Positions 24,462-34,510 of a DNA stretch of 64,000 nt are shown piece after piece. The stretch lies in NCBI RefSeq assembly GCF_003576645.1, contig NC_044916.1, positions 6,506,941-6,570,940 of the forward strand, in the 5' to 3' direction. The number at the start of each line of letters is the position of its first letter. Position 1 is the stretch's first letter. The position numbers and the translations under genes are program-made. A model generated the notes under the pieces. It had not been told where the DNA came from. It saw nothing but the letters and a program-made list of their open reading frames with translations, and did not search any database. Source of the stretch: Ipomoea triloba (Eukaryota; Streptophyta; Magnoliopsida; Solanales; Convolvulaceae).

Positions 24462-25318
24462 CATGGAGTGATCTTCCTCATATGAGAGGTCATGAGTTTG
24501 AGTTGTATTAAAAAAACAAATTTTAATTTAATTAATAATTATAAATTTAATAACAAAATTGAATAAAGAAGTTGACAGTTGCATAGCATAAATTAGAAAA
24601 AAATTAATTAATTACAAAACTAAATATAAAAGTTAGTAGTAGCATAGAATAAATTTTAAAATATTTAATAACAAAATTAAATTAAAAATGTTAACAAAAA
24701 AGGAGAGAAACAACACACAGTTTTGATTAACAAATAAAAAAGAAATCACTATATTTCAGAGTTGCTGCTAGCGGGCGCGTGTTTACTGGGGCGAGGCGTG
24801 CACTACAAGCATGCATCTCTCTCTTTTGTTTTTTTTTTTTTTCTTTCATTCTCTGCCAAGAACCAAACTTGCAAGAGAAAGTTTGAACAAAAACCTTATC
24901 CTCTATTAGTCAAGAACCATCTCCTCATATGGTCTGAAAAAATTTCACAAAAATCTCCAATGAGGTTGCTCTTATAAACATTTGTTTTGTTGCATTAAAA
25001 TTTATCACAACATCAGTAAATTTATTATAATAATTTCACTTTTATCAAAAATTAAGTTAAGTTCTATTTTTTAATCAATATTGAATTAAGAAGATATAGT
25101 TTATTTTATTTTAAAAAATTGTTAGGGCATCATTTTTATTATCGATTATAACTATCTACAACAATATTCATCTTTATTGCTACTACATTTACTACAAGTT
25201 TAAAACACTCATTTTGATTATATCGAAAATAATTATTTTTATTTTATATTAATTACTTAATATTTAAAATTTGTGCTAAACATTTACCTATTTTAACTTT
25301 CGTGTTAGATTTGGTGTT

Positions 25319-25320
<2 letters not shown>
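24462..25320. other. Intergenic, no gene recognised
   Basis: 24462-24510 has a tRNA-tail-like 'gaggtcatgagtttgag', perhaps a SINE piece. The rest is AT-rich. Confidence 0.4.

Positions 25321-25362
<42 letters not shown>
25321..25362. repeat. (AT)n microsatellite
   Basis: Uninterrupted AT array. Confidence 0.95.
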
Positions 25363-25365
<3 letters not shown>

Positions 25366-25682
25366 ATAAACTTAGCCGATTTGTTAATTCAGTTAACCGA
25401 TACTTTATAACCAAACTATCGGTAACTAAAAATTTTAAAAATCTTAGACCATTGACCAAACTGAAATGTTTTGTTTAAAAAATTTATTAATTGGATTCTT
25501 CAGCTCGACCGTTTAACAAATTTTCACTAAAATGTACACATTCCTAAAGATAATAATTAATATTTGTGTAAATAGTTAAATATAAGATTTTAATCATACA
25601 CAAATTTGAAAAATAATTAAATAATTAATGTTTTCAATTATTAAGAAAGTATATTTATTGTAATCATTAATCCAAGATGACG

Positions 25683-25686
<4 letters not shown>

Positions 25687-25748
<62 letters not shown>
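25687..25748. repeat. (AT)n microsatellite
   Basis: Uninterrupted AT array directly left of the foldback element at 25750. Confidence 0.95.
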
Positions 25749-25749
<1 letters not shown>

Positions 25750-25751
<2 letters not shown>

Positions 25752-26095
25752 GTGTCGCCGCCCCTTAACGTGCGGACAATGCGGCCGCGCCACTATGTAT
25801 ACAAATATACACTACTCAATGTTAGAAAATGCACCACACAAATATGCATCATTAGGTACGCATCACCAAAAAACACACCACTATGTATGCAAATATATAC
25901 CACACAGTGTTAACAAATGCACCATTAGGAGCAGGGGAGTCATGGTGCATTATTTTGGATGTGGTGTGTTTTTTTTATGTTTTTGTGTATTTTCACTGTG
26001 GTGTGTTTTCTAACATTGAGTGATGCATTTTCTAACATTGAGTGGTGCGAAGCGCACCGACCACACGGGAAGGCGCAACCACATTTAAAAAGATT
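25750..26095. mobile_element. Foldback element with GC-richer ends
   Basis: cactactcaatgttagaaaatgcac begins at 25810; its near-perfect complement lies at 26022-26046, and a second partial copy at about 26000-26020. Internal 'tgcaccac'/'gtggtgtg' words repeat. The outer parts (25750-25795, 26045-26085) are GC-richer. No protein, and no certain target duplication. Confidence 0.6.
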
Positions 26096-26420
26096 TCTAT
26101 ATATATATATATATTTATTTATATACTGTAATTTTAAAAACTAACCTTTTAACATTTAAAATTAAAATTCAAAACCCAACATCTAATTCATAAAATCTAT
26201 CTATATTCTTATATATAACATTGTAATTTAAAAAATTATCCCTTTAACAATTGAAAAGGTGTTTGGATTTAGTAAGCATATAAAACTTTGGTGATAGGGA
26301 GAACATAATCATGATATTTCAACTGGTTGGTAAACACTTTAAAAATAATTTTGTGGCTAGTCATTTCTTCTATCCTTTCTCATTGACATGATATTTCAAC
26401 TGGTTTGGTAAACACTTGAT

Positions 26421-26730
26421 ATGCAAGCTGTCATTGTAAATTCACAAATTCTTGAAGAGGTTGCAAGGCTTGAGTAGGTGTGAATGATTTTTGTTTTTAT
26501 CTCTTATTTTAAACCTTGTGCTTTCTACAGTAGTAATCATTTAAAACTTTTGTAGGCTTTAAAGTATGGTCAGCTTCTTGCAGATCTCATCATTGGTGAT
26601 GATGATACTAGCTCCAAGAAGGGATGATGCTAAAGAAGATAAAATGGTTATAGATGGTGTGAATCAAGCTAATAGTGAGCATGGAGATAGTGTCATTGAA
26701 CAAAACGATGGTCCTACAAAAATGGAGCAG
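26421..26730 (+). pseudogene. U2 snRNP A' (U2A') C-terminal pseudogene fragment
   Basis: Two exon-like pieces keep their intron between them. 26421-26477 encodes QAVIVNSQILEEVARLE, and 26556-26730 begins ALKYGQLLADLI. Plant U2A' ends in a similar run (NSQ, EE, ARLEQALK-GQ) followed by an acidic tail. The Gln codon after ARLE is TAG. After GDDDTSSKK the frame shifts into a second frame (DDAKEDKMVIDG to TKMEQ). So it is broken at least twice and lacks the leucine-rich repeat part. The intact gene is a core spliceosome protein. A splice-acceptor-like site at 27032 precedes a further short open piece to 27108 that I cannot align. Identification is from memory of the Arabidopsis protein. Confidence 0.7.
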
Positions 26731-27143
26731 GTACATTCAATTTATTACGTAAATATGGTCTCTGATTATCTCATCATTTGGTTCTTATGCATTAATTGGT
26801 TGTTGGCATGTCAATATATTACTCTGTATTTTTAATTATTTGCCTTTTGTGCTATGTCTTTAGCATTAAAATACTAATATTTCAAGAATTGTCAATAGAG
26901 AAACTCATTTACTTGGAACAAGAAGTATATTTGCTTTATTACATTGATTTTCTTTTGTTGTCATCATACATGTGCATGGGAAATGACCACATAAATATAT
27001 TTATATAGTTACCTACATGTGTGTATATCTGGCCAGAATCTGCATATTCTTCCACTCCCCCTGCAAGCTCTTCTCATGCTCCTTCACCTTGGCTCAAGAG
27101 TTGAAGAAGAAGATCAAATAATCTAGTCTTTACTTGATGATTT

Positions 27144-27912
27144 CACTACTACAAAACTTAGCTACCACGGCGGTTATTTTTACACATACATGATGGTTTT
27201 TGAAGTACCGTGTAAGTGGCCGCCATGGTAAATAATTACTACCTCCGTTCCAAAATGGTTGTCTGATTCGTTTAACGAGGCTTGACTGAAGTTATTTTTA
27301 ATTCAATTTTTAATAATATTAAGCTTAGCATTAATATATAAAATTTATATATTTAAAAACTACATTAAAAGTACTATTTAAATTTAAAAATAATAAAAAA
27401 TTACTAAAAAAAAATAAGTAATGAAGAAAGAGTTGGTTTGACCAATGAATAGTACATAGGACAGGTAAAATGGGACAGAGTGAGTACTTTTTACAGTTGT
27501 TCTAAAGACTGACGCCTAATCATATATATTACGAACCTATATATGGCGGTTAAAAACTGACGTCTAATCATAAACATACACGCCATCTATTACAAATTTA
27601 CGCATTACATATATACATTATAAGGCGGTTCTGAATAATAACTGCCGTCTAAAGTGTACTTTATACAACAGTTCCAAGTAATAACCGTCGTCTAAAGTGT
27701 ATTTTATACGGCTGTTCCAAGTTATAACTGTCATCTATAACAAATTTATGCATTACATATATACTTTATAAGGCGGTTCTGAATAATAACTGCCGTCTAT
27801 AAAAAATTTATGCATTACATATTTACTTTATAAGGTGGTTCTGAATACTAACTTTCGTCTAAAGTGTACTTTATACCGCGGTTCTGAGTAATAACCGCCG
27901 TATAACACAAAT
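27144..27912 (+). mobile_element. CACTA-like element end with subterminal repeats
   Basis: Starts CACTACTACAAAA at 27144. Around and after a nested Stowaway, 27500-27905 carries some eight imperfect copies of 'ggcggttctgaataataac' and 'tgccgtcta', sometimes as facing pairs. This is typical of CACTA subterminal zones. The far end and transposase are missing. Confidence 0.6.
27239..27484. mobile_element. Stowaway-type MITE
   Basis: Flanked by TA at 27237-27238 and 27485-27486. Ends ctacctccgttcc and (reversed) ctcactctgtccc form the familiar CTCCCTCCGTCCC-like terminal inverted repeat. 246 bp, no coding. A diverged relative lies at 42243-42455. Confidence 0.82.
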
Positions 27913-28085
27913 TTACGGAGTCATTTCTATTTTTGGTCCTACTTTTATTTGGGCATTGCCAATTTTAGTCCACTTCATTAATTTTTGCCACATTGCGGCC
28001 AGTCTTATTTAGTCCTTGCCACTTTTAGTCCACCGTTAAAATTTTTGTCAAATGATTGTCCAAAACAAGGGTACTTTTATTCTTT
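27913..28085. other. Transposon-terminus-like noncoding stretch
   Basis: Repeats of 'ttttagtccac' and 'tttggtcct' resemble ends of Mutator-like MITEs. It has no clear partner because the copia fragment begins next to it. Confidence 0.35.
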
Positions 28086-30540
28086 TCATGCTTTGATCAT
28101 CTCCTTGACCCTTTGCAATGCTTGTAACACATTTTCATCCAATGAAGAGGTCCAGCGAAAGCCATGTAACCCTTTGCAATGGCTGTAACCACTGAACAAG
28201 GAAGGATAACCAAGAAAAACACACGAAACAGGCCTATAGTCCATCTTATGCTTATTATAAGGCCGAAGACACGGAAAACACTCACAGCCAAAGACACGCA
28301 GCAAGTTATAGTCCGAAGGTTTATGAAAGAGAAGACTATAAGGACTTACATTGTTAGTAACAGACGAAGGCAAACGATTAATCAAATAAACTGCAGACTC
28401 AAAAGCGTAAGACCAATAGCACCGAGGAACCCCATTATGAGCTAACAACGCAAGACCGTTTTCAACAATATGACGATGTCTACGCTCAACCCTACCATTA
28501 TGTTCATGAGTATGAGGGCAAGACTGGCGATGGACGATCCCAGCGGCCGTGAAAACCGCATGAAGTTTGCGATACTCACCCCCGAGATCAAATTGAATAG
28601 ATTTAATGGAACGCGAAAAGAATTTTTCAACATAAGCACAAAAATTGGCAAAGACAGAGTATATATCAGTTTTCAACTTCAATGGATAAAACCAAACAAA
28701 CCGAGAATAATCATCGACAAAAATCACAAAATAACGAAACCCATCAACAGAAAGCATAGGAGTCGAACCCCAAATATCCGTGTACACAAGGTCCAAAACA
28801 AACCGACTAGAGTAATTAACACGAGAAAGCGGGAATCGAGCAGATTTCCCTAACTGACAAGCAGTACATAAATTATTAAGAGAACTAACAGTCCCACTAA
28901 CAGGACAAACAGAAAGTACTTGACGCAGAACACGAAGGTGAGGATGCCCGAGACGACTATGCCATGTCTGAGGAGACGCACGAACAGACAGAAACGCAAC
29001 AGGTGACGACACTGGAAGCTGGTATATACCCCCAGAGCTAGAGCCATTAAGAAGAACCATGTGGGTGCGATGGTCCTTCACAAAAAAATAAGTAGGGTGA
29101 AACTCAAAATAGACATCATTATCAGGAGTGAATTTATGTACAAATAACAAAGAGGCCTTTAATTGAGAAATACGTAAAATATGGCTAAGAGACAGTGACC
29201 GTAACGAAGAAGGAATAGAAAGAGAACCAGTGTGAGAAATCGACAAACCGGTACCATCACCAACTCGAAGAAACCCGCCACCAATGTAAGGCTCAACATC
29301 TAGCAGACCATCTAGCTGGGGTGTGGCGTGAGCATTAGCACCTGTGTCCGGATACCAAACATTAGAAAATGGTGCAGAGGTAAAATCATCAACTGGAGCC
29401 TGATTGACCATGTTCACACGTGGCTTAAATTGAGGATGGGAACCAGAATTAAAAGCACCAGATGGTTGCTGTCCATAGCTCTGCATACCAGCAAACTGCC
29501 TAGACGAAAATCCAAAGCCAAAAGGTTGTTGCTAGCCAGACCAACGCGAACCACCGGAAGCCACCATCGAAGCAGCCGGATCCACGAACCTGCGGTAGCA
29601 CGTCATCGCGGAATGGCCGGGCGCATCACACAACTGGCACTGAACACCACCACGACCACCGCGCTGGTTGCGTCCCCACTGCCCACGTTGCTGCCGACCC
29701 CCGACCGCGTCCTCCTTCATGAAACGAGCCACCATGCGAGGACTGAACATACAATGCAGCCGGCGGAGGAGCCACCAAAGCCGACGGCGGAGCATCATCT
29801 TGAAACATAAACTAATTAGCGTTCAAGAGGTCCGCCACCTGCGGGATCGTCAGCGGCACATCCTTGGTGGCTAGAGAGGACACCAAGGCATGATACTCCG
29901 GATGAAGACCCCTGAATATATGAAGGTTCTATTCGTTGAGATCGACTGGCCGACCGGCCTGAGCTAATTGCTCAACAAGAATCTGAGCACGACTCAAGTA
30001 CTCCACCGGCGGTGAATCACCTTGACGAAGGCATTACAGTTGCGACAACAGAATGAGGGTGCGAGAACGTGAGCAGGAGCCAAGAGCCGTTGCAACAGCA
30101 TACCATACAGCCCTGGAAGTCTCGTGACCAATTGCCAAATAGAGAACCTCTTCAGCCATTGAAGAGATTAGCATGCTCAAAATGGATTGATCTTGCTGAA
30201 CCCATTGAGCAAAAGCGGGATTAGAAACAAGCAGCAAAGAAGAAGCCGTTGCAGCAGGCAGAGCGGCGGACGACGACGGAGGAAGAAACTCCGGCGGACA
30301 CGGGTGAGACCCATCTACAAACCCATATAAGTTCTGTCCGCGTAAAAATGGAACAAGTTGCGCCTTCCAAAACAAAAAAATTGGTCGTTGAAAGCTTGAT
30401 GGACACGTAGTGGTGAGCTTGCTGCAACATATTCGGAGCAGGCAACGGCTGGGCAGACGAAACCTCAGTGACCGTGCGACTCGACGAAACTGTTTGACCA
30501 TCACTAGCACCAACAGAAACGTTATTAGTGGCCACCGCTC
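28086..30540 (-). pseudogene. Broken Ty1/copia gag-pol: gag, zinc knuckle, protease, integrase
   Basis: Read from 30540 downwards. The gag part starts in one frame (to about 30370) and continues in another (KAQLVPFLRG, WVQQDQSIL, ISSMAEEV). Further frame damage follows at 29830-30030. A CCHC knuckle CQLCDAPGHSAMTC lies near 29635, then an in-frame TAG at 29532-29534. The same frame reopens to 28086 with protease WYPDTGANAHAT, the pre-integrase HSRLGHP region and a C-X2-C, and an integrase core (YTDIWG; GR-ERRHRHIVE). The second catalytic motif reads FDLGGEY, where SDNGGE is usual. Reverse transcriptase, RNase H and both LTRs are absent. The last 30 or so residues, after the GYS-type motif, do not look like copia. 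Frameshifts, a stop and truncation show it is dead. Confidence 0.88.
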
Positions 30541-30549
30541 GCAACGGAT

Positions 30550-30705
30550 TATTTTCGTCGCAAAATGAAATATAACAAGCCTTGACACTATAGAATGGAT
30601 TCCGCAGCGAAAATGTAAAATTCCGTCGCAAAACGCGATTTGCGACGGAATTTCGCGTTTTCACGGCAGAATTTTTACGTCGCGAATCGCTATTTTTCTT
30701 GTAGT
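30550..30705 (-). mobile_element. Putative CACTA end between two retroelement remnants
   Basis: On the minus strand from 30705 it reads actacaagaaaaatagc, matching CACTA ends except that the first base pair is changed (gacta). Inside are 'cgacggaatttcgcg' and three or more 'cgtcgcaaaa' copies in both orientations, like subterminal repeats. It separates copia gag from gypsy gag. Confidence 0.5.
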
Positions 30706-30729
30706 CGTTGCCCATAATTCTCATAACCT

Positions 30730-31495
30730 TGGCATTGTCCCTAGGGTCTAGAATACCCAATCACATCAACTTGTTCCACATTAGATGAAAAACCTTGGCA
30801 ATTGGGGTCCAACAAGTAACAAGTCTGAGAATCATGATTTCCACCACAAATTGCACAACAAGCTACCATTTGCCATTATCTTGAGGACCAGGTGGAACAC
30901 AAGGAGGCTTTGGCACAGAGTAAGGATTAGGAACATAAGAACCTTGTGGTGAAGGTGGTGGAAAAGGTTGGGACACTACCTGCGCACTTTGCTTTAGACT
31001 TTGCATCATCTGCTTGAGCATGTACTAGATAGAGTCTAACTAAGCCTGCATTGCCATCTTCTCTTCTACTTCAAACATCTTAGTTGGCTTATCCTTCTTA
31101 GGTAGGTCACTCCTCTCACTGTACCAATAGGCTGTATTAGAAGTAATCCTCTCAATTAACGGTTCACCATAATCTGGGCCCATATCAATGAAAATACCTC
31201 CAAAAGATGAGGTATCAAGAATGGTCTTAGCATTGTCCAATAGACCCTCATAAAAAGATGAGATAAAGTCCCCAAGAGTCATCAAATTCTTTGGGCACTA
31301 CATCCTCAATTCCTTGAATCGCTTCCAAGCCTCATAAAGATTCTCATTACCAAACTGTTGGAAGTTCTGAATTTGTTTCTTCAACTTAGCAGCCTTAGAA
31401 GGAGGACAGTACTCTTGCATGAAAGCCTTGTAAAATTGCTCCCAAGTGACGAAGTGGTTGGCAGGTGATATCTCTATTTCTGAACCATTATCCAT
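30730..31495 (-). pseudogene. Ty3/gypsy gag remnant
   Basis: Minus-strand pieces 31298-31495 (TWEQFYKAFMQEYCPPSKAA, then NLYEAWKRFKEL) and 31040-31285 (FYEGLLDNAKTILDTSS; ERITSNTAYWYSER) match the plant gypsy gag order. A CCHC-like C-GGNHDSQTC lies at about 30830-30860 (minus), followed by a V-Q-V--G-type stretch. At least one frame change or stop at about 31290 and more near 31020 and 30870 disable it. Pol is missing. Confidence 0.78.
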
Positions 31496-31502
31496 TCCTT
31501 AT

Positions 31503-32405
31503 TTTAGTTGTTTTTTGTGCATATTGTCTTTATCTTAGTGGAATTGAGACTCGTTTGTGTGTTATATTGTTCTAAGGTTTAATTTGTCCACATCGAGCAG
31601 CAAAGGAAGAATTTTGGAATATTTTAGATCAATTTTGGAAGCAGATGAACTTGCCTAAGGAAAGAAAGGAGCAGCAGAGTGCAAAAGGAAACAAGAAACA
31701 AAGATGGGCGACATCTCACGGCCACCCTCACAGCCGTGAGGCACTAAAGCTGGATCAAGATCCATGACCTCCTCACGGCCAAGCTCATGGCCGTGAGCAG
31801 TGAGGTAGGCCGGGAAGTCTGTGCAGAATCCTATTTAATCTACGTTTTTCTGGTTTTTGGGGGATTATGAACCTTAGACTTGTTTTAGCTTATTTTTCCT
31901 CTTCTCTTTAGATTTCCATAGCATAGTTTAGCCTAGTTTTACATACATTGCTTTGATTTCAAGCTTGGATTGTGGATTGGAGTTGGATTTCTTCTTCTTC
32001 ATAGTAAAGATTTCTCCTTTCTTTATTTGCTTTATTCTTAAGATTTCTTGCTATGTTTATGGTTATTCGTTATAGTTTTGCCTGGTTTACCATTATGATG
32101 CACGAGTAGTTCGCTTTAGGGTTTGGATTAGGATCCTATTGCTATTCTTGATGTTAGGTTTGTGATTATTGCATAAAGGGGATGAATTGTTTCCATAGGG
32201 TTTATGTTTGAATTGGATTATGAATTCTTCTTGTCATTGATTGATGGCCAGCAACTGCTAGCTTGTTTTGGAGAGGATTTCATCTCAATGAGAGTTGGAT
32301 GAAAGACTCAAGCCTAACCAATTTCAAATTCAATTTTCCTACTATGAGAATATGGGTAATTTGGAAGCTTATAATGCTTGTATGTAACAAACTTATTATT
32401 CATAA
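31503..32405 (+). mobile_element. LTR- or leader-like sequence, probably gypsy-derived
   Basis: No ORF. It contains two hairpins with the same stem (ctcacggc/gccgtgag at 31715-31740; ctcacggcc/ggccgtgag at 31772-31797). The downstream text ('tagtttagcctag', 'gcacgagtagttcgctttagg', 'ttgattgatggcc') resembles the untranslated parts of gypsy elements. The orientation relative to the neighbouring gag is uncertain. Confidence 0.45.
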
Positions 32406-32409
32406 ATTA

Positions 32410-32723
32410 TAAGGGTGTGTTTGGTTGACGGGTTTTGGTATAAGGTATGGGTATCAAAGTGATTGTTATTGTTTGGTTGACAGGTTTTTTGAATACTACT
32501 ATGGGTTTGGAATACCCCATTAATTGAAAAGCTCATACCGTTATTAAATAAGGGTTCCATTTCCCTTCCTCCTTAGTCCTTTCTCCTCCAACTATTAATA
32601 ATCATTCTCATTCCACCCTACTACCAAACATGCAAAATACTTTCACCAAAACTCATTACCCTTACCAAGTATTTGATACTCATACCGATTCCGATTCCCA
32701 TGTACGAACCAAACACACCCTAC
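32410..32723. mobile_element. Harbinger/Tourist-like MITE
   Basis: agggtgtgtttggtt (32412-32426) and aaccaaacacaccct (32707-32721) are a perfect 15-bp inverted repeat. Flanks are TAA and TAC, close to the 3-bp duplications of PIF/Harbinger. The right half ('caaaatactttcaccaaaact', 'accaagtatttgat') matches the copy at 51978-52266. Confidence 0.75.
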
Positions 32724-32734
32724 GTATTATATTT

Positions 32735-32795
32735 TCATATTGACCTGACCCGTCACACGATAAGGATCTGTGGGACGGAAATCGCTTATGATTAT
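32735..32795. mobile_element. Single end of the 12.9-kb foldback family
   Basis: gacctgacccgtcacacga then gatctgtgggacgg resembles the right end of 12881-13402 (gacccgtctcacga, gatccgtgagacgg). Only this end is visible. Confidence 0.4.
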
Positions 32796-34190
32796 TTTGT
32801 TTTAAAAAAAAGAGGTATAAAATTGGGAGGGGAAATAAGAATTGACGCAACAAAAATTGTAAAAGAGCATAAAAAAGCCAAAATGGGAGTGAGGAACTGT
32901 TTGGTCAGTTGGGAGTTTGGAAATAAAGATTAAAAAGGGAATAGTATTTGAAGAAATGAATTAAGGCAGCGGGCCCCACTCCCTGACTTGTACTGCTAAC
33001 CCTTTGGACAACTGTGCAAGTGCAAAACCATCATCCATCTTCGTCTTATCATCACCCTTTACATGTTCTGCTTTTGTCTTGCAAGCTGGACCCCACTTCC
33101 ACCTTGCCACGCGTCGCCATCTCCTTCATTTTCCCTCTGCGTGTCCACTTTTCACTGCCCCTCTCCTTTCAGTTACGGTTTCTTCACACGTTTTACTCTT
33201 AAACTGAAAGTCCGTTAAAAGTTATTTTTTATTTTATACCCAATTTCTACCGTGTATCACCCCACTGTGTAAATTATTTGATGTGTGATTTAAAGTAAAA
33301 ATTGGGACAAATTATCATTTACCATCTAGTCATCAAGATAGATATGTACTACACCAATGTATATACACTTGTGAGTGTTCATAATCATGGTACATCACTG
33401 TGCTTGCAATATCCTGGTACCGTATGGTATTAGTATATTTATTATTTTAGTGTTTATACTTTATGTACTATAGTTAATGCATATGGTCATGATTTATTGA
33501 TGATTTGTTAGCATTGATTTTGATTAATGTGGTTATTGAGATTTAGAAGGCTGTGCTATTTTTAAGTTATAGAAAAAAAAAATTGAGTAACAAGAGAAAT
33601 TCACAATCATTAATTGAGGATGTGTATATTGGATAAATTCTGTTTTTTTACCACAATGAGGTAAACCAACCTCTGTCTTGTGACCTTGACTAATAAAGGG
33701 TCATAATGTGATAAATTAGTCTAAGTTGCTTATAAGTTATAACTCATCGTCTTAAGACAAGAAGATCAATAGACTATTGGAGTCAAACTTGTAACATTTT
33801 GATTATTAAGTCAATAATTTGACCAATTTGAATACTTAATTTTTTTCTGTCTATACATACTTTCTCAGCTCAAACGGTCAATGCCGCTACTGGGATTCGA
33901 ACCTGTGACCCACAGTTAATCAGTTATGTCACTCTTCGAAAGTCTTTGGCAATCAAAATACTTAGTTTGGTTTTTTCCAAAGGTATCCCTACAGTCAGAA
34001 AACTAATCCTTCAAAATACTTAGTTTGATTTTTTTTTTTCCAAAGGTATCCCTCCAGCCGAGCCGACAGACAGAAGACTAATCATCAGTCCCAACGGCCA
34101 TAAATAAAAGTATCTTGGAAAATAAAAACAAAAATAATTTCATAAATTGTCCAGTTATAGATGGTGACATATGAGACAGGGTGGGTTCAT
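32796..34190. other. Upstream region of the NAC gene
   Basis: 33000-33200 is pyrimidine-rich and contains an ACGCGT (about 33109). 33640-33850 holds a repeat family also at 37015-37165 and 38455-38700. A tRNA-like box B (complement of tgggattcgaacc) lies at about 33891. A duplication of 'acttagtttg' through 'ccaaaggtatccct' occurs at about 33960 and 34018. No coding exon was seen. Confidence 0.45.
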
Positions 34191-34191
34191 A

Positions 34192-34237
34192 ATTACGGTA
34201 TACCACCGTAATTACGGCGACCGTATACCATATAAAA
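34192..34237 (+). promoter_or_regulatory. Candidate NAC core promoter: inverted repeat plus TATA
   Basis: attacggt (34192-34199) and accgtaat (34205-34212) are exact complements with a 5-base spacer. TATAAAA follows at 34231-34237, 274 bp before the ATG. A CT-rich leader (about 34284-34326) lies downstream, as in many plant 5' UTRs. Confidence 0.5.
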
Positions 34238-34351
34238 CGAAGGCGTGGGTTGGGCTAAGCCAAACTAGAAGCAAGCAATTCAGCTCACCTCTTCTCTCTC
34301 TCTCTCTTTCTCTCTTTCTCTCTCTGTATTTTTGTACGGCATAGCCATACC

Positions 34352-34435
34352 ATGCTCTTTCTCCTCTTCTTGTTTCTGCAAAATTTCCAAATCCCACAAC
34401 ACCAAACGCCGCCGCATCTTTTCCAATTTAGCTAA
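34352..34435 (+). CDS. Upstream ORF in the NAC 5' leader (27 codons)
   Basis: ATG at 34352 to TAA at 34433-34435, encoding a leucine/phenylalanine-rich then His/Pro-rich peptide (MLFLLFLFLQNFQ...). It ends 75 nt before the NAC start. If the TATA at 34231 is used, the uORF is in the transcript and could lower NAC translation. No conservation evidence is available here. Confidence 0.4.
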   Translation: MLFLLFLFLQNFQIPQHQTPPHLFQFS

Positions 34436-34510
34436 ATTCTACTGTTCCTTCAATTTTTCTGTTGTGAAATTGTGATCTCTAATAAGCTAGCTTGGTTGGT
34501 TGATTGATTA

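Noticed and set aside
29328..29810. 160-codon plus-strand Arg/Thr-rich frame
   Set aside because: Antisense to the copia gag/knuckle region. Its composition is that of a shadow frame.
33880..33920. Possible minus-strand tRNA from the GGTTCGAATCCC box
   Set aside because: No matching acceptor stem or box A at the right distance was found. Probably a SINE relic.
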